Source: Simiduia curdlanivorans
GTDB taxonomy: Bacteria > Pseudomonadota > Gammaproteobacteria > Pseudomonadales > Cellvibrionaceae
Assembly: GCF_030409605.1 (NCBI RefSeq)
Contig: NZ_JAUFQG010000004.1
Location: 1,474,001 to 1,538,000 of the forward strand
Direction of reading: 5' to 3'
DNA: 64,000 bases
The notes beneath the pieces were generated by a model, which did no database searches, was not told the origin of the DNA, and saw only the letters and a list, made by a program, of their open reading frames with translations. Shown in pieces: positions 17,706 to 26,720 of the stretch; within the stretch, counting starts at the first letter, position 1; each line of letters begins with the position of its first letter. The position numbers and the translations under genes were made by a program.

Positions 17706-18971
17706 TCAATCATCCTTCCGTGTGTTGGCAGTATAAAATTCGAGTAGTTTCTTTCCAGCAACATCGTCTGAGTGAACCGACTCAGCATACCGCCTAGCTT
17801 CTTGGCCTATAGACAGTATTTTTTCTATGTCGTTTATATAGTGAGTGAATTTAGTTAAAAACTCTTCTCTGGAACTACAGATTATGGCATTTAATCCGTC
17901 GGTTACATCAAGTCCTTCGAACGCTTCCGGGTATCCAATAACTGCTTGTTCATTTATCATAGCATCAATAACTTTAAGCTTTGTGCCTCCACCATCTCTG
18001 ATTGGGCATATATACAAGTTGCTGTTTATATAGAAGGGAGCAATTTCTGGAACAAAGCCATGTAGTTTTACATTTTTAAAACGTTTGCTGGCTGAGACTA
18101 TACTGTCATTTGGATTCTTTCCGATAATATCGATGGTTAGGCTTTGGTTGGCTTCTATTAATGGAAGTGCCAATTCATCTAAGAAATGTTGAACTGCATC
18201 AGTATTTGGGTACCAGTCTAAACCGCCGATAAAGAGAGCTTTGGGAGATTCTTTGCTTGGCGTGCGCTGATTTTTTGATGATTGCCTAGGAACAGGGTTT
18301 GGTATGTCCAAAATCTTGCATTTGGGAAAGCGCCGTAGTAGTTGTTTCGAGTCAGGATCAGAGCAGGTTATATGGATCTTGCTTCGTGGGCATTGGGCAT
18401 TCTCGTATCTGTTTAGCTTTATGTATTCAAGAAAATAGTACGCCTTTTTAAAAAAATTACTGCACTTTTTCGATCGACGTAACATCATAGAAGACTCAAT
18501 GTTGTGGTGATCAAGTGCCAGCATGGTTGTCTCTTTATCGGGAATGAATTGACATAATCCAATGGTGTCAATGTGAATCAGATCGTACTTTCTTTCTGAG
18601 AGCAGATTCTCTACCGACTCCTTAAAAATCCTTGAGTTATGCCACTCAACAGAATATGGGGTGTTCATAAATAGGCATTTTAGAGCCAAAAACAATTTGT
18701 TAAATGTACCATTTCCGCAGTCCATGGGAGAGAATATTGTCGTTCTAAAAATCGACCCCAGATGCTGTTTTGAAGTTTCTAGGCCTTCTTCGACAGACGG
18801 AAAAAAGGGGCTGATTAGGTTGGGTTGAATTTGCGCAACTAAGTCCACGTTATGGTGTTCGGCTAGGTGGCGAGATAAATAATAGCTCCTCATCAGAACC
18901 CCACCCTTTGGCGGATATGGAACAAGGTGCGACAGCCACAAGATATTTAATTTTGTATTCAATGAGAGCAT
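17706..18971 (-). CDS. XrtA/PEP-CTERM-associated glycosyltransferase (TIGR03087-like)
   Basis: 421 residues. The start ILWLSHLVPYPPKGGVLMRSYYLSRHLAEHHNVDLVAQ is the hallmark of the sugar transferase family linked to exosortase A loci. Further motifs are MLALDHHNIESSMMLRR, ALFIGGLDWYPNTDAVQHFLDE and YICPIRDGGGTKLKVIDAM with the GT4 E-x7-E-like C-terminal site. It is a cytoplasmic sugar transferase for the EPS repeat unit. Directly followed, without a gap, by the CapK-like gene. Codon use is AT-rich compared with the housekeeping part of the window. Confidence 0.87.
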   Translation of the reverse strand: MLSLNTKLNILWLSHLVPYPPKGGVLMRSYYLSRHLAEHHNVDLVAQIQPNLISPFFPSVEEGLETSKQHLGSIFRTTIFSPMDCGNGTFNKLFLALKCLFMNTPYSVEWHNSRIFKESVENLLSERKYDLIHIDTIGLCQFIPDKETTMLALDHHNIESSMMLRRSKKCSNFFKKAYYFLEYIKLNRYENAQCPRSKIHITCSDPDSKQLLRRFPKCKILDIPNPVPRQSSKNQRTPSKESPKALFIGGLDWYPNTDAVQHFLDELALPLIEANQSLTIDIIGKNPNDSIVSASKRFKNVKLHGFVPEIAPFYINSNLYICPIRDGGGTKLKVIDAMINEQAVIGYPEAFEGLDVTDGLNAIICSSREEFLTKFTHYINDIEKILSIGQEARRYAESVHSDDVAGKKLLEFYTANTRKDD

Positions 18972-18994
18972 CCGTTTGCTGTAGGTTTTAGTTG

Positions 18995-19037
18995 TGATTA
19001 ATGATGCACATCAGCCTGTGATATGAATCATTAATCA
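18995..19037. repeat. Inverted repeat with 11-bp arms upstream of the TIGR03087-like gene
   Basis: TGATTAATGAT (18995-19005) and ATCATTAATCA (19027-19037) are perfect reverse complements separated by 21 nt. It lies 24 bp before the gene start in the 156-bp gap and could be an operator, a looped RNA leader, or chance in AT-rich DNA. Confidence 0.35.
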
Positions 19038-19127
19038 TACTTTATTGGTTCATACATGTTACGACTCGAGCATGTCTGGGTGCTCTACTAAACTCGATCT
19101 GGTTGCTTTGCCGAGGTGATCTACATT

Positions 19128-20270
19128 CTAGTAACCACTAAATACCGAAGCTAAGCAGCCTTCCAGGTTGGCGATTTGGTGTTCAGTCGTGTATTTCCCT
19201 TTGATTCTTGCGACTGCACTTACAGACATTTTGTTGTATCGTTGCTCATCATTTAAAAGTAATAGAATACAATTTGTTAATTCTTTTGCACTCCCTGGTG
19301 TAAAAGTGAGGCCGGTTACATGATCATCTACGGTTTCGATTAGACCTTGTAATCGAGAAACGATTATAGGTAAACCGCAACCAGCCATTTCCAATGTTGA
19401 CATTGGAAATGAATCCCATCCGGTGGATGCAACGACGCCTATGTGGCATTGTGGCATTATTGTGGGCAGGTCATTTCGGTAGCCGGCAAAATGGACATGT
19501 CCTAATGCATTGCTTTTTTGAAGCATGGCAATAAACTTTTCTTCCTCGCCTGGTCGGTTGCCACAGATCAAAAAATGGATGTGATTGTTCTCCGGTGATT
19601 GGAGTAGCTCAATAGCGCTTTCAATAATTGTTCGTACACCCTTCCGTTCTTCCATGTGGCCAGAGTAGAATACAACTTTTGCATCGCTTGGTATCTTGAA
19701 TTCGGTTGTCAAATAGTCGCTTTTATTCTTTGCTGGTTTGAATAAGCTCGTGTCAATCCCGGTAGGAATTACACTTGTTTGTTTCATGCTTATTCCTCTT
19801 CCATTAACTGCAAGATCTCTCATTGCTTCCGATTCAAATATAAAGTGATCCGGTTTATTTTTGTTGAATGCAAGAAGCAGCTTCTTTAAAGCTAGCTTAA
19901 CAGGACCATTTTTGGAGCTTATTGTAGAGCCCCAATACGAGACAATATTTTTAATCCCGTTTTTGCGCAACATCGTGCAAACCTTGGCATTTGGTTGAAC
20001 GTCAAAGCAAAATGCATATTCAATGCCTTTCTCTTTGATGTAGCAGCTCGCGCTATCGAAGGTCCCGATATCTTTATAGTTAAGCGCGATGACATTTTTA
20101 AAATCGCCTGGAAGGCTTTTCGGTGGCCCGGCGTCAAGATCGCTAAATGAAAAAAATACTTTTTCTTGAGATCCCGTCAATTTGCTCGCAGTTTTAAGAA
20201 AAATTTTCTCTAACGCTGCCATTGCGTATCCAGCATTGCTGGGGGTGTGAAACATGACTAGAATTTTCAT
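19128..20270 (-). CDS. Glycosyltransferase family 4
   Basis: 380 residues. N-terminal domain begins KILVMFHTPSNAGYAMAALEKIFL; the C-terminal donor domain shows VIPTGIDTSLFKP, VVFYSGHMEERKGVRTIIESA, HFAGYRNDLPTIMPQCHIGVVAS and WDSFPMSTLEMAGCGLPIIVSRLQGLIETV (E-x7-E-like). Soluble retaining sugar transferase. Its start overlaps the stop of the acyltransferase gene by 4 bp, so the two are translationally coupled, suggesting that sugar addition and acylation occur on the same unit. Confidence 0.86.
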   Translation of the reverse strand: MKILVMFHTPSNAGYAMAALEKIFLKTASKLTGSQEKVFFSFSDLDAGPPKSLPGDFKNVIALNYKDIGTFDSASCYIKEKGIEYAFCFDVQPNAKVCTMLRKNGIKNIVSYWGSTISSKNGPVKLALKKLLLAFNKNKPDHFIFESEAMRDLAVNGRGISMKQTSVIPTGIDTSLFKPAKNKSDYLTTEFKIPSDAKVVFYSGHMEERKGVRTIIESAIELLQSPENNHIHFLICGNRPGEEEKFIAMLQKSNALGHVHFAGYRNDLPTIMPQCHIGVVASTGWDSFPMSTLEMAGCGLPIIVSRLQGLIETVDDHVTGLTFTPGSAKELTNCILLLLNDEQRYNKMSVSAVARIKGKYTTEHQIANLEGCLASVFSGY

Positions 20271-21364
20271 GATGCTGCTGCCTTGTTTTTGCTTTCATTC
20301 CTTTTTATGTGCCGCTTTGCTAAATCTAAGGCCGGCTTTTCGATAAACAGCCAAGAGGCTAAACTGACTATTAATGTAATCACAAATATCAATGTGCCAG
20401 TAAGGTAGGTGGGGGTGATCTTTGAGTATAAGAACCAGTTGATTATTGGCATGTGATAGAGATATGTGCCGTAAGATATGTCAATGTTGCTAAGTGTATT
20501 ATCTGCTAGGGATTCATTTGTATATGCGGCTGAAAAAATAACAGCAGAAAGGAATATGAACATCAACGGGTTTAATGAGTTGCCGAAGTCGGCGCCTAGT
20601 TGAAGCGCACCGTAGCTGAAGGCTAGGTATCCAATTAGTAGGGGAGTGAACTTCCCGTTTAGATACCGATGCGCTCTTTCGAAATTCTGTTGGAATATAA
20701 CTCCAGCTATAAACATGAATATCCATGGGGCGAAGGAGACACGAAAAAGTTTTAGAGGAATGTTGTTTGAAATGTTGCTCGATAAGTAGTCGTAAAGAAT
20801 GTTTGCAAAAATGAAAATGAAGAACATTGAGAAGAATGCGATTTTTGGAATTCTTTTTCCCGCTATTAAGTAGAGCAGCGGTATAAGGATATAAAATTGA
20901 AGTTCTACAGTAATTGTCCATAGGCTTCCGTTCAAGACCCCGTCACCATATGCACGAAGGTAGTCTGGGTTGTAGAATTGCACTATTGTTACTTTAGATA
21001 GCGTCAGCAAAATTAGTTGAAAGATGTCGGGGGGCGATCCAGCCAGTTCAAAATAATTGGTTGTGTATATAAGCGCAATAGCAAAAATTACGCTTACAAA
21101 TAATGCAGGTTCAATTCTGGCAGCTCGTTTAAGCGCGTAGTCTTTCCATGACCTACTTGATTCCCATGATCTGCTAATCAAAAGGCCACTGATAAAAAAG
21201 AACACGGGAACTCCGGGGAAGAATCCTAGTATTTTGAGCACAACCACATGAAAATAACTAGCATCAACTCCGTAGATTGATACGAGATGATAGTGCACAA
21301 CTTGCAATGCCGCAAAAATACGAATTAAGTTGAAATTATTTTTGTAAAAAGTGTTATTGTTCAT
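20267..21364 (-). CDS. Membrane acyltransferase 3 family (OafA/WecH-like)
   Basis: 365 residues with about ten membrane helices. The acyltransferase-3 signature FNLIRIFAALQVVHYH (Arg and catalytic-type His), FFPGVPVFFFISGLLISRSW and ALKRAARIEPALF are present, as is the GSLWTITVELQFYIL motif. These proteins move acetyl or other acyl groups from cytoplasmic acyl-CoA to sugars in the membrane or periplasm. It would O-acylate the EPS. The upstream ABC exporter gene overlaps it by 11 bp and the downstream GT4 by 4 bp. Confidence 0.87.
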   Translation of the reverse strand: MNNNTFYKNNFNLIRIFAALQVVHYHLVSIYGVDASYFHVVVLKILGFFPGVPVFFFISGLLISRSWESSRSWKDYALKRAARIEPALFVSVIFAIALIYTTNYFELAGSPPDIFQLILLTLSKVTIVQFYNPDYLRAYGDGVLNGSLWTITVELQFYILIPLLYLIAGKRIPKIAFFSMFFIFIFANILYDYLSSNISNNIPLKLFRVSFAPWIFMFIAGVIFQQNFERAHRYLNGKFTPLLIGYLAFSYGALQLGADFGNSLNPLMFIFLSAVIFSAAYTNESLADNTLSNIDISYGTYLYHMPIINWFLYSKITPTYLTGTLIFVITLIVSLASWLFIEKPALDLAKRHIKRNESKNKAAAS

Positions 21365-23240
21365 TGCGCTGCCGGGAATTTTCTTGTGTGCTTTCTATTG
21401 TCTTAGTGTTTGTGTGATTCCCAAACCCCTTGTCCATTAGTGCTCTAAATCCTGCATCTTTCTCGATTAAGTTGGCGAAGCTATCGTTGGATGAGATAAT
21501 ACCGTTGTCCAAAAGAATGACTTGATCGGACAACTTTATCGCCGATGGCCTATGGGATATCACCAGAATGAGCATGTCTTTTTTGAGTTCCTGCAAAAGT
21601 TGCATGATCTCGTATTCACTTTCGATATCCAATGCGCTCGTTGGTTCGTCTAATATAAGAACTGAGCTTTGTTGGTAAAGCGCCCTTGCAATGGCAATTC
21701 GCTGCCTCTGCCCACCACTCAATAGTTTACCGTCTTGTCCTAGTTGGGTGTTGGCCCCGTTCGGCAGCTTGGCTACGAAATCATTGGCTCGTGCTTTCTG
21801 TAGTGCGTGAGCCACTTTTTTATCGTCAATTTCTTCATCACCTGCGCCAAATGCGACATTTTTGGTGACGGTACTATCAAGAATGAATATGTTTTGTGCT
21901 ACATATGCCAGATTGTTCTGGTATTCTTCTATTCCAAATTCACTTAGTGGTACATTATTGATTTTGATTTGACCTTCTTGGTTTTCCAGTAGGCCAAGTA
22001 GTACATCTGCAAGCGTTGACTTCCCTGATCCGGAGTGACCCGCAATGGTATATATCTTACCTTTGCTGAGGTTTAAACTGATATTTCGGATCGCTCGTTC
22101 TTTGGTGTTTGGGTAGGTGTAGTCAATATTCTCTGCATCAATAGACTGTATGTCGATTTTACTTCTCGTATGCGTATTATCTTTCTCTTTTGATTTGTAG
22201 TTAAGTTCGCGGTATAAGGTGTCTACTACCGGTCCATTTGCACTCATTGCGGAAATGGACTTGTAAACCTGTTGCATGGTGGGCAGTAGTTTGTATCCAG
22301 CAATAGCGTAGATGCTGAGTAGGGCTATGAGATCCTTACCATTATCGCCTTTGAGAAGGGCAAAAATGGCGAGTAGTAAGATTGCCCCAAAAGCTACGGT
22401 TTCAATAACGAATTTTGGAATATCCCCCGTTAAAGCAATTGAAGCCGATGCTTTAAGTCCTTTTAAGTTAATCTGCTTTAGTTTAGTTAAGTAAACCTCT
22501 TCGGTGTGGCTTAACTTCAAATCTTTTATACCGATAAAACTTTCTGAGAGAATAGACTGCATCTTGCTATTTCGGTCAGACATGATTGTCCCGTTAATGT
22601 TTAGGGACTTCTTCACTGATATGTAGGTTATTAAGTAGGCTCCTCCAAGGATGGCGGCTGATGAAAATGCAACTGATGGACTAATTGCTATAAGCCCTAC
22701 GATTATAATTGCAGCCACCATTGATTGACTAATAAGCAGTAAAAAAGGTTGTAAAACCATGTAAACAAAGCGGGGCGTTTCTTGCGATATTACAGAAATT
22801 ATTTCATTGTAATTTTCTGATTTGTGATAGACGTATTCTCTGTGAAGGTAATTGTTAAATAGGTCCGATTGAATTTGCGCGCCAATCGTCACAGAGAATC
22901 TTATAAGTAGCCATAGGGTTACAACGGATATCAAGTTTGATACAAAAATCAGTGCGAGAGACGCCAGTGCAAATAGAATTGTAAATTGACTTTCGCTTTC
23001 CGCTCCTGAAAACTTATACGCATAGTTAAAAAACTTATTGCTGTGAACGATGCTCTGATCTGAGAGTAAGGTTATAAACGGCGCAATGCTTGCTATGCCA
23101 ACTATTTGTATGAAAGCTGAGAATATAAAAAATAGTGTCAGCGTGTAAAATTCAGCTCTCTGTGTTTTAGTGAGCATTTTAAGAAGTGTCTTGATTATCT
23201 GTGCTATGTACATTTGGTGCTCGTTAGTGTGGCGGTACAT
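21354..23240 (-). CDS. ABC exporter, fused permease-ATPase (MsbA/PglK type)
   Basis: 628 residues: six membrane helices (about 20-320) then an ATPase domain with Walker A GHSGSGKST, Q-loop YVAQNIF, signature LSGGQRQRIAIARAL, Walker B VLILDEPTSALD and H-loop VISHRPSA. Such half-transporters (PglK-like) flip lipid-linked oligosaccharides or lipids across the inner membrane. There is no separate Wzx flippase among the EPS genes of this window, so this protein is a good candidate for moving the lipid-linked repeat unit. An internal ATG at 23213 is an alternative start; from 23240 it overlaps the upstream GT4 by 37 bp. Confidence 0.85.
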   Translation of the reverse strand: MYRHTNEHQMYIAQIIKTLLKMLTKTQRAEFYTLTLFFIFSAFIQIVGIASIAPFITLLSDQSIVHSNKFFNYAYKFSGAESESQFTILFALASLALIFVSNLISVVTLWLLIRFSVTIGAQIQSDLFNNYLHREYVYHKSENYNEIISVISQETPRFVYMVLQPFLLLISQSMVAAIIIVGLIAISPSVAFSSAAILGGAYLITYISVKKSLNINGTIMSDRNSKMQSILSESFIGIKDLKLSHTEEVYLTKLKQINLKGLKASASIALTGDIPKFVIETVAFGAILLLAIFALLKGDNGKDLIALLSIYAIAGYKLLPTMQQVYKSISAMSANGPVVDTLYRELNYKSKEKDNTHTRSKIDIQSIDAENIDYTYPNTKERAIRNISLNLSKGKIYTIAGHSGSGKSTLADVLLGLLENQEGQIKINNVPLSEFGIEEYQNNLAYVAQNIFILDSTVTKNVAFGAGDEEIDDKKVAHALQKARANDFVAKLPNGANTQLGQDGKLLSGGQRQRIAIARALYQQSSVLILDEPTSALDIESEYEIMQLLQELKKDMLILVISHRPSAIKLSDQVILLDNGIISSNDSFANLIEKDAGFRALMDKGFGNHTNTKTIESTQENSRQRNEQ

Positions 23241-24346
23241 TTACGTTTTTTGCCGTATAACTCGATGGTCTTTTTAGCGTTATACTCGGCAGTGAATTTC
23301 TTGTTTAAAGTGGGTGTTTTTTTTCTTGCACTGAGAATGTTCTCAATTGTTTGGGCATACCCTCTGGCGGAGTGTTCATTGCTGAGTAGGTGCCCATCTT
23401 CATTTGCTATTATTTCTGGCAACCCACCCGTTTTGTTTGCGACAACACAGACACCTAGTGCGCAAGCTTCCAGCACGACCATTGGCGTGCCTTCATGGTC
23501 TGAGCATATCACGAGTACATCGAGTGATTTAATATAGCGATGTACGTTTGATTGATGGCCATGAAAGGTAACAAATCTATCAATTTCCAGTGACTTAGCT
23601 AGCCTTACAAGTTCAGGCTTTTGCTTGCCGTCACCTAGGATATGGAAATGACAGTTTAGGTTTTTTTTAGTTAAGATTAATTTGGCCGCCTGTAAAAACA
23701 GGTCTACACGTTTTATCTGTTCAAGCCGGCCTACAATGCCAATATGCCTAGTGGGACCTTCGGTAGCCGGTTGAAATTCTATGGGTTCAATGGCCTGAAG
23801 AGGTTCTATGTCTACGCCGTTGTGTATCACGAAAATTTTTTCTGGAGCGTATGTTGCCTTCAGTATCTGCCCTAGGTCTTCGGATACGGCAATTATGCCA
23901 AACTGTAAGTGGTTCGCTACCCAGGTATCCAGGGCTACCTGAATGCGTTGCAGGCCTGTTGGCGCATATTCTGGTGCGCCGTGTGCGGTGCGCAGGCATT
24001 TCGCTCTATTCGAGGCGATTGGGTTCGCTAATAGATTTGCAATGGAACCCAGAATGTTTTCTTTTTGCCGATGGGTGTGAATGATATCTGGCTTAAATAC
24101 CAGTATGGCTTTACGCAAGCGAAATAGAATTTGAGCGGCGTTGAAGTCTGCTTCAGGAATAATTTCAACGGGAATATGTAATGCGCCTAGCCGTGCTGAT
24201 AGCTCACCATCATTTAAACAAACAACGCTTAGTTCGCAGTCTGGCTGAAGGTGCTTCAGCAGCGTATAGGCCTGCACTTCAGCCCCGGCCCAAAGGTCTC
24301 CGGAAATAATGTGCATTACGCGCAGCGGTTGGTTTAAACTTGCCAT
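23204..24346 (-). CDS. Glycosyltransferase family 4
   Basis: 380 residues. Begins RVMHIISGDLWAGAEVQAYTLLKHL, with FKPDIIHTHRQKENILGSIAN, FVIHNGVDIEPLQAI, HIGIVGRLEQIKRVDLFLQAAKL, FHILGDGKQKPEL and VICSDHEGTPMVVLEACALGVCVVANKTGGLPEII (E-x7-E). Soluble retaining sugar transferase of the EPS unit. First gene of the minus-strand run GT4 - ABC exporter - acyltransferase - GT4, divergent from the GT2 gene 95 bp away. Confidence 0.87.
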   Translation of the reverse strand: MASLNQPLRVMHIISGDLWAGAEVQAYTLLKHLQPDCELSVVCLNDGELSARLGALHIPVEIIPEADFNAAQILFRLRKAILVFKPDIIHTHRQKENILGSIANLLANPIASNRAKCLRTAHGAPEYAPTGLQRIQVALDTWVANHLQFGIIAVSEDLGQILKATYAPEKIFVIHNGVDIEPLQAIEPIEFQPATEGPTRHIGIVGRLEQIKRVDLFLQAAKLILTKKNLNCHFHILGDGKQKPELVRLAKSLEIDRFVTFHGHQSNVHRYIKSLDVLVICSDHEGTPMVVLEACALGVCVVANKTGGLPEIIANEDGHLLSNEHSARGYAQTIENILSARKKTPTLNKKFTAEYNAKKTIELYGKKRKCTATLTSTKCT

Positions 24347-24441
24347 TCAATATTCATCCTTAACTTGAATGTGGCTTGCTCCCTTGTGGGGTGAATTTTA
24401 ACGGCTTGTTAAGGTAAGGAAAAGGAAAATAAGGGATTAAT

Positions 24442-25587
24442 ATGGTAAAGGTCTGCTTTTGGGTCTTGGCGATAGCTTCGGTATACAGTTATCTGCTTTA
24501 CCCACTTGTTTTAAAGTCGCGTGAATTGGTTGTTGGACGCAAGCGCCAAGGCGAAGAGCAAGGTGATTCTTCGCTGATCCACATGACCCTCATTGTTACT
24601 GCGTACAATGAAGAGCGTAGGATTCGCGAAAAGATTGAGAATACCCTCGCTATCGATTTTGCCGCCGATCGCTTAGAGCTTATCGTGGCTTCAGACTGTT
24701 CTGACGACGCAACGGATGCCATTGTTGCCGAGTACTCCGATCGTGGCGTTCGTTTAGTTCGCGCCAGTGAGCGCTTGGGTAAGGAAAATGCCCAGCTGGC
24801 TGCCATTCTTGAGGCTAAGGGTGACGTACTGGTGTTTTCTGATGTTGCAACACATATTCCGAATGATGCGCTATTGAAGTTAGAGCACTATTTTGCCGAC
24901 CCTGAAATAGGCGCCGTTTCGAGCGAAGACCGGTTCGTGAGTAAAGATGGCGTAGTGGCGGGTGAGGGGGCCTATGTTAAGTATGAAATGTGGTTGCGAG
25001 CGCTAGAGTCGCGTTTGTCTGGTTTGGTGGGCTTGAGTGGATCTTTCTTCGCTGCGCGCAAGTCTGTTTGCGCCGACTGGGACATTCACTCGCCGAGTGA
25101 TTTTAATACGGCGTTGAATACGGTGAAATCGGGTTTACGAGCAGTTTCTGCACCTGATGTGCTCGGTTTTTACCAGGATTTGCAAGACCCTGCTAAAGAG
25201 TATCAGCGAAAAGTGCGTACCGTTTTGCGAGGCATGACGGGGCTGTCGCGGCATAGCGAGGTGATGAATCCATCCACCTTTGGCTTTTTTGCTGTACAAG
25301 TTATCTCGCACAAGCTGATGCGTTGGCTAACACCTTGGTTTCTCGTCGCTTTCTTTATTACCTCAGCCGCTTTGGCGACTACAGGGTTGCTTTTTGCCTT
25401 GGTGTTTTTGGCTCAGATAGGGTTTTACGGCGTTGCCATGGCCGCCCAGTTTGCGCCGGATTTGCGTCGATCAGGTGTTGTGCGGTTGATTTACTTTTTC
25501 GTGCAGGTTCACGTTGCGCTTATGGATGCTTCGGTAAAATTTTTCACGGGAAAAAGGATGACCACATGGAAGCCCTCCGCGCGTTGA
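24442..25587 (+). CDS. Membrane-bound glycosyltransferase family 2
   Basis: 381 residues, ATG preceded by AAGGGA. One N-terminal helix (VCFWVLAIASVYSYLLYPLVL), then a GT-A domain with LIVTAYNEERRIREKIENTL, LIVASDCSDDATDAI, VLVFSDVATHIP (DxD-like) and GLSGSFFAARKS; two to four helices follow at the C-terminus. The Q-x-x-R-W motif of processive synthases is not evident (YQRKVRTVLRG is the nearest), so single addition is more likely. Overlaps the aminotransferase gene by 22 bp. Higher GC than the preceding block. Confidence 0.85.
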   Translation: MVKVCFWVLAIASVYSYLLYPLVLKSRELVVGRKRQGEEQGDSSLIHMTLIVTAYNEERRIREKIENTLAIDFAADRLELIVASDCSDDATDAIVAEYSDRGVRLVRASERLGKENAQLAAILEAKGDVLVFSDVATHIPNDALLKLEHYFADPEIGAVSSEDRFVSKDGVVAGEGAYVKYEMWLRALESRLSGLVGLSGSFFAARKSVCADWDIHSPSDFNTALNTVKSGLRAVSAPDVLGFYQDLQDPAKEYQRKVRTVLRGMTGLSRHSEVMNPSTFGFFAVQVISHKLMRWLTPWFLVAFFITSAALATTGLLFALVFLAQIGFYGVAMAAQFAPDLRRSGVVRLIYFFVQVHVALMDASVKFFTGKRMTTWKPSAR

Positions 25588-26708
25588 TTCCTGGGGCCTT
25601 GGCGCCAACTGGGAACCCAATTTCAACTTCTGGTCTCGGTGACAATACGGCGCTTGCGGTGACTAACTTCCAGTCTTGTTTTCTCGATTCTGGTACATCT
25701 GCTCTAGCTGTGGCGTTAATCGACGCGCGCGCGCGGCGTGCGAACGTTAAGTTTCCGAAAGTGATCATACCTGGATATTGTTGCCCCGATTTAGTATCCG
25801 CGGCCAAGTTTGCTGGTTTGCAACCAGTTGCGGTTGATATTGGCAGAGAGGATGCAAGCTACGATCTTCACCAGCTAGCACAAGTCATGGATACAGATAC
25901 GGTTGCGGTGATTGCCATCAATTTTCTGGGTGTGGCTGAGCGGTTAGAGGCTATTCGCGAGGTCATCGGCACGCGTGATGTAGCCTTGGTAGAGGATAAT
26001 GCGCAGTGGTTGCCGGCTTCTGAATATACTTCTGTAGCGGATTATGTGGTGTTTTCCTTTGGCCGGGGTAAGCCGCTGAGTTTATTGGGAGGCGGTGTCG
26101 TTTTTTATCGTGCTACTTTGGCAGAGCTGCAGTTTGAGCCGGATGAATACGGGCAAACTGGGTACACCTATCGATTGAAATTATTTGCCTATAACTTGAT
26201 GCTGCGGCCAGTTGGTTATCGCTTAGTGTGCCTATTGCCGTTTCTACGTTTGGGCTTAACGGTCTACAAGCCTAAAACTAAAATTGCCTTTATGGATAGT
26301 CAAAGGTTGAAGCTGTTGGGCGCGAATTTAGCTGCTTATAGGGTTCGTTCACAAGGGCTCGAAACGTCTTTGTTGAACGCTTTTGTAGCCGTTGATCGCA
26401 ACCCCTATTCCGCTTTGAGTTCTAATCGAAGCGGTAGATTACTGCGCTTTCCTGTGTTGTGCGCATCGGAGCAGGAAAGGGATAGGTTGCTCGCGGAGCT
26501 GGTCGGCCTTGGTGCGTCAGCCTTATATGGCCGCTCGATAGATCAGGTTGAAGGTGTTGGGGCCTTGGTTGAGGTGCCGTACCCCTTGATTAATGCTAAA
26601 AGCTTTGCGAGTAGATTGCTGACCCTGCCACTACATCGTTATGTGGAGAAGCATTACTTGCAGAGCTTGCTCCGTAAGCTACAAGGTTTTTTCCATAGGC
26701 CTCTTTAG
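25566..26708 (+). CDS. DegT/DnrJ/EryC1/StrS family aminotransferase-like protein
   Basis: A longer open frame runs back to 25323 inside the previous gene, but ATG 25566 has AAAAAGGA 7 bp upstream and gives a normal family N-terminus (380 residues). Recognisable parts are SFLDSGTSALAVALIDAR-like CFLDSGTSALAVAL, VIIPGYCCPDLVSAAKFAGLQPVAVDI, VAVIAINFLGVAERLEAI, LVEDNAQWLP (PLP-pyridine Asp) and VVFSFGRGKPLSLLGGG, where K is the expected Schiff-base lysine. The family makes amino sugars or acts as a PLP-fold dehydratase. It probably supplies an amino sugar for the EPS. Confidence 0.8.
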   Translation: MEALRALIPGALAPTGNPISTSGLGDNTALAVTNFQSCFLDSGTSALAVALIDARARRANVKFPKVIIPGYCCPDLVSAAKFAGLQPVAVDIGREDASYDLHQLAQVMDTDTVAVIAINFLGVAERLEAIREVIGTRDVALVEDNAQWLPASEYTSVADYVVFSFGRGKPLSLLGGGVVFYRATLAELQFEPDEYGQTGYTYRLKLFAYNLMLRPVGYRLVCLLPFLRLGLTVYKPKTKIAFMDSQRLKLLGANLAAYRVRSQGLETSLLNAFVAVDRNPYSALSSNRSGRLLRFPVLCASEQERDRLLAELVGLGASALYGRSIDQVEGVGALVEVPYPLINAKSFASRLLTLPLHRYVEKHYLQSLLRKLQGFFHRPL

Positions 26709-26720
26709 CTTATCTCTCGG

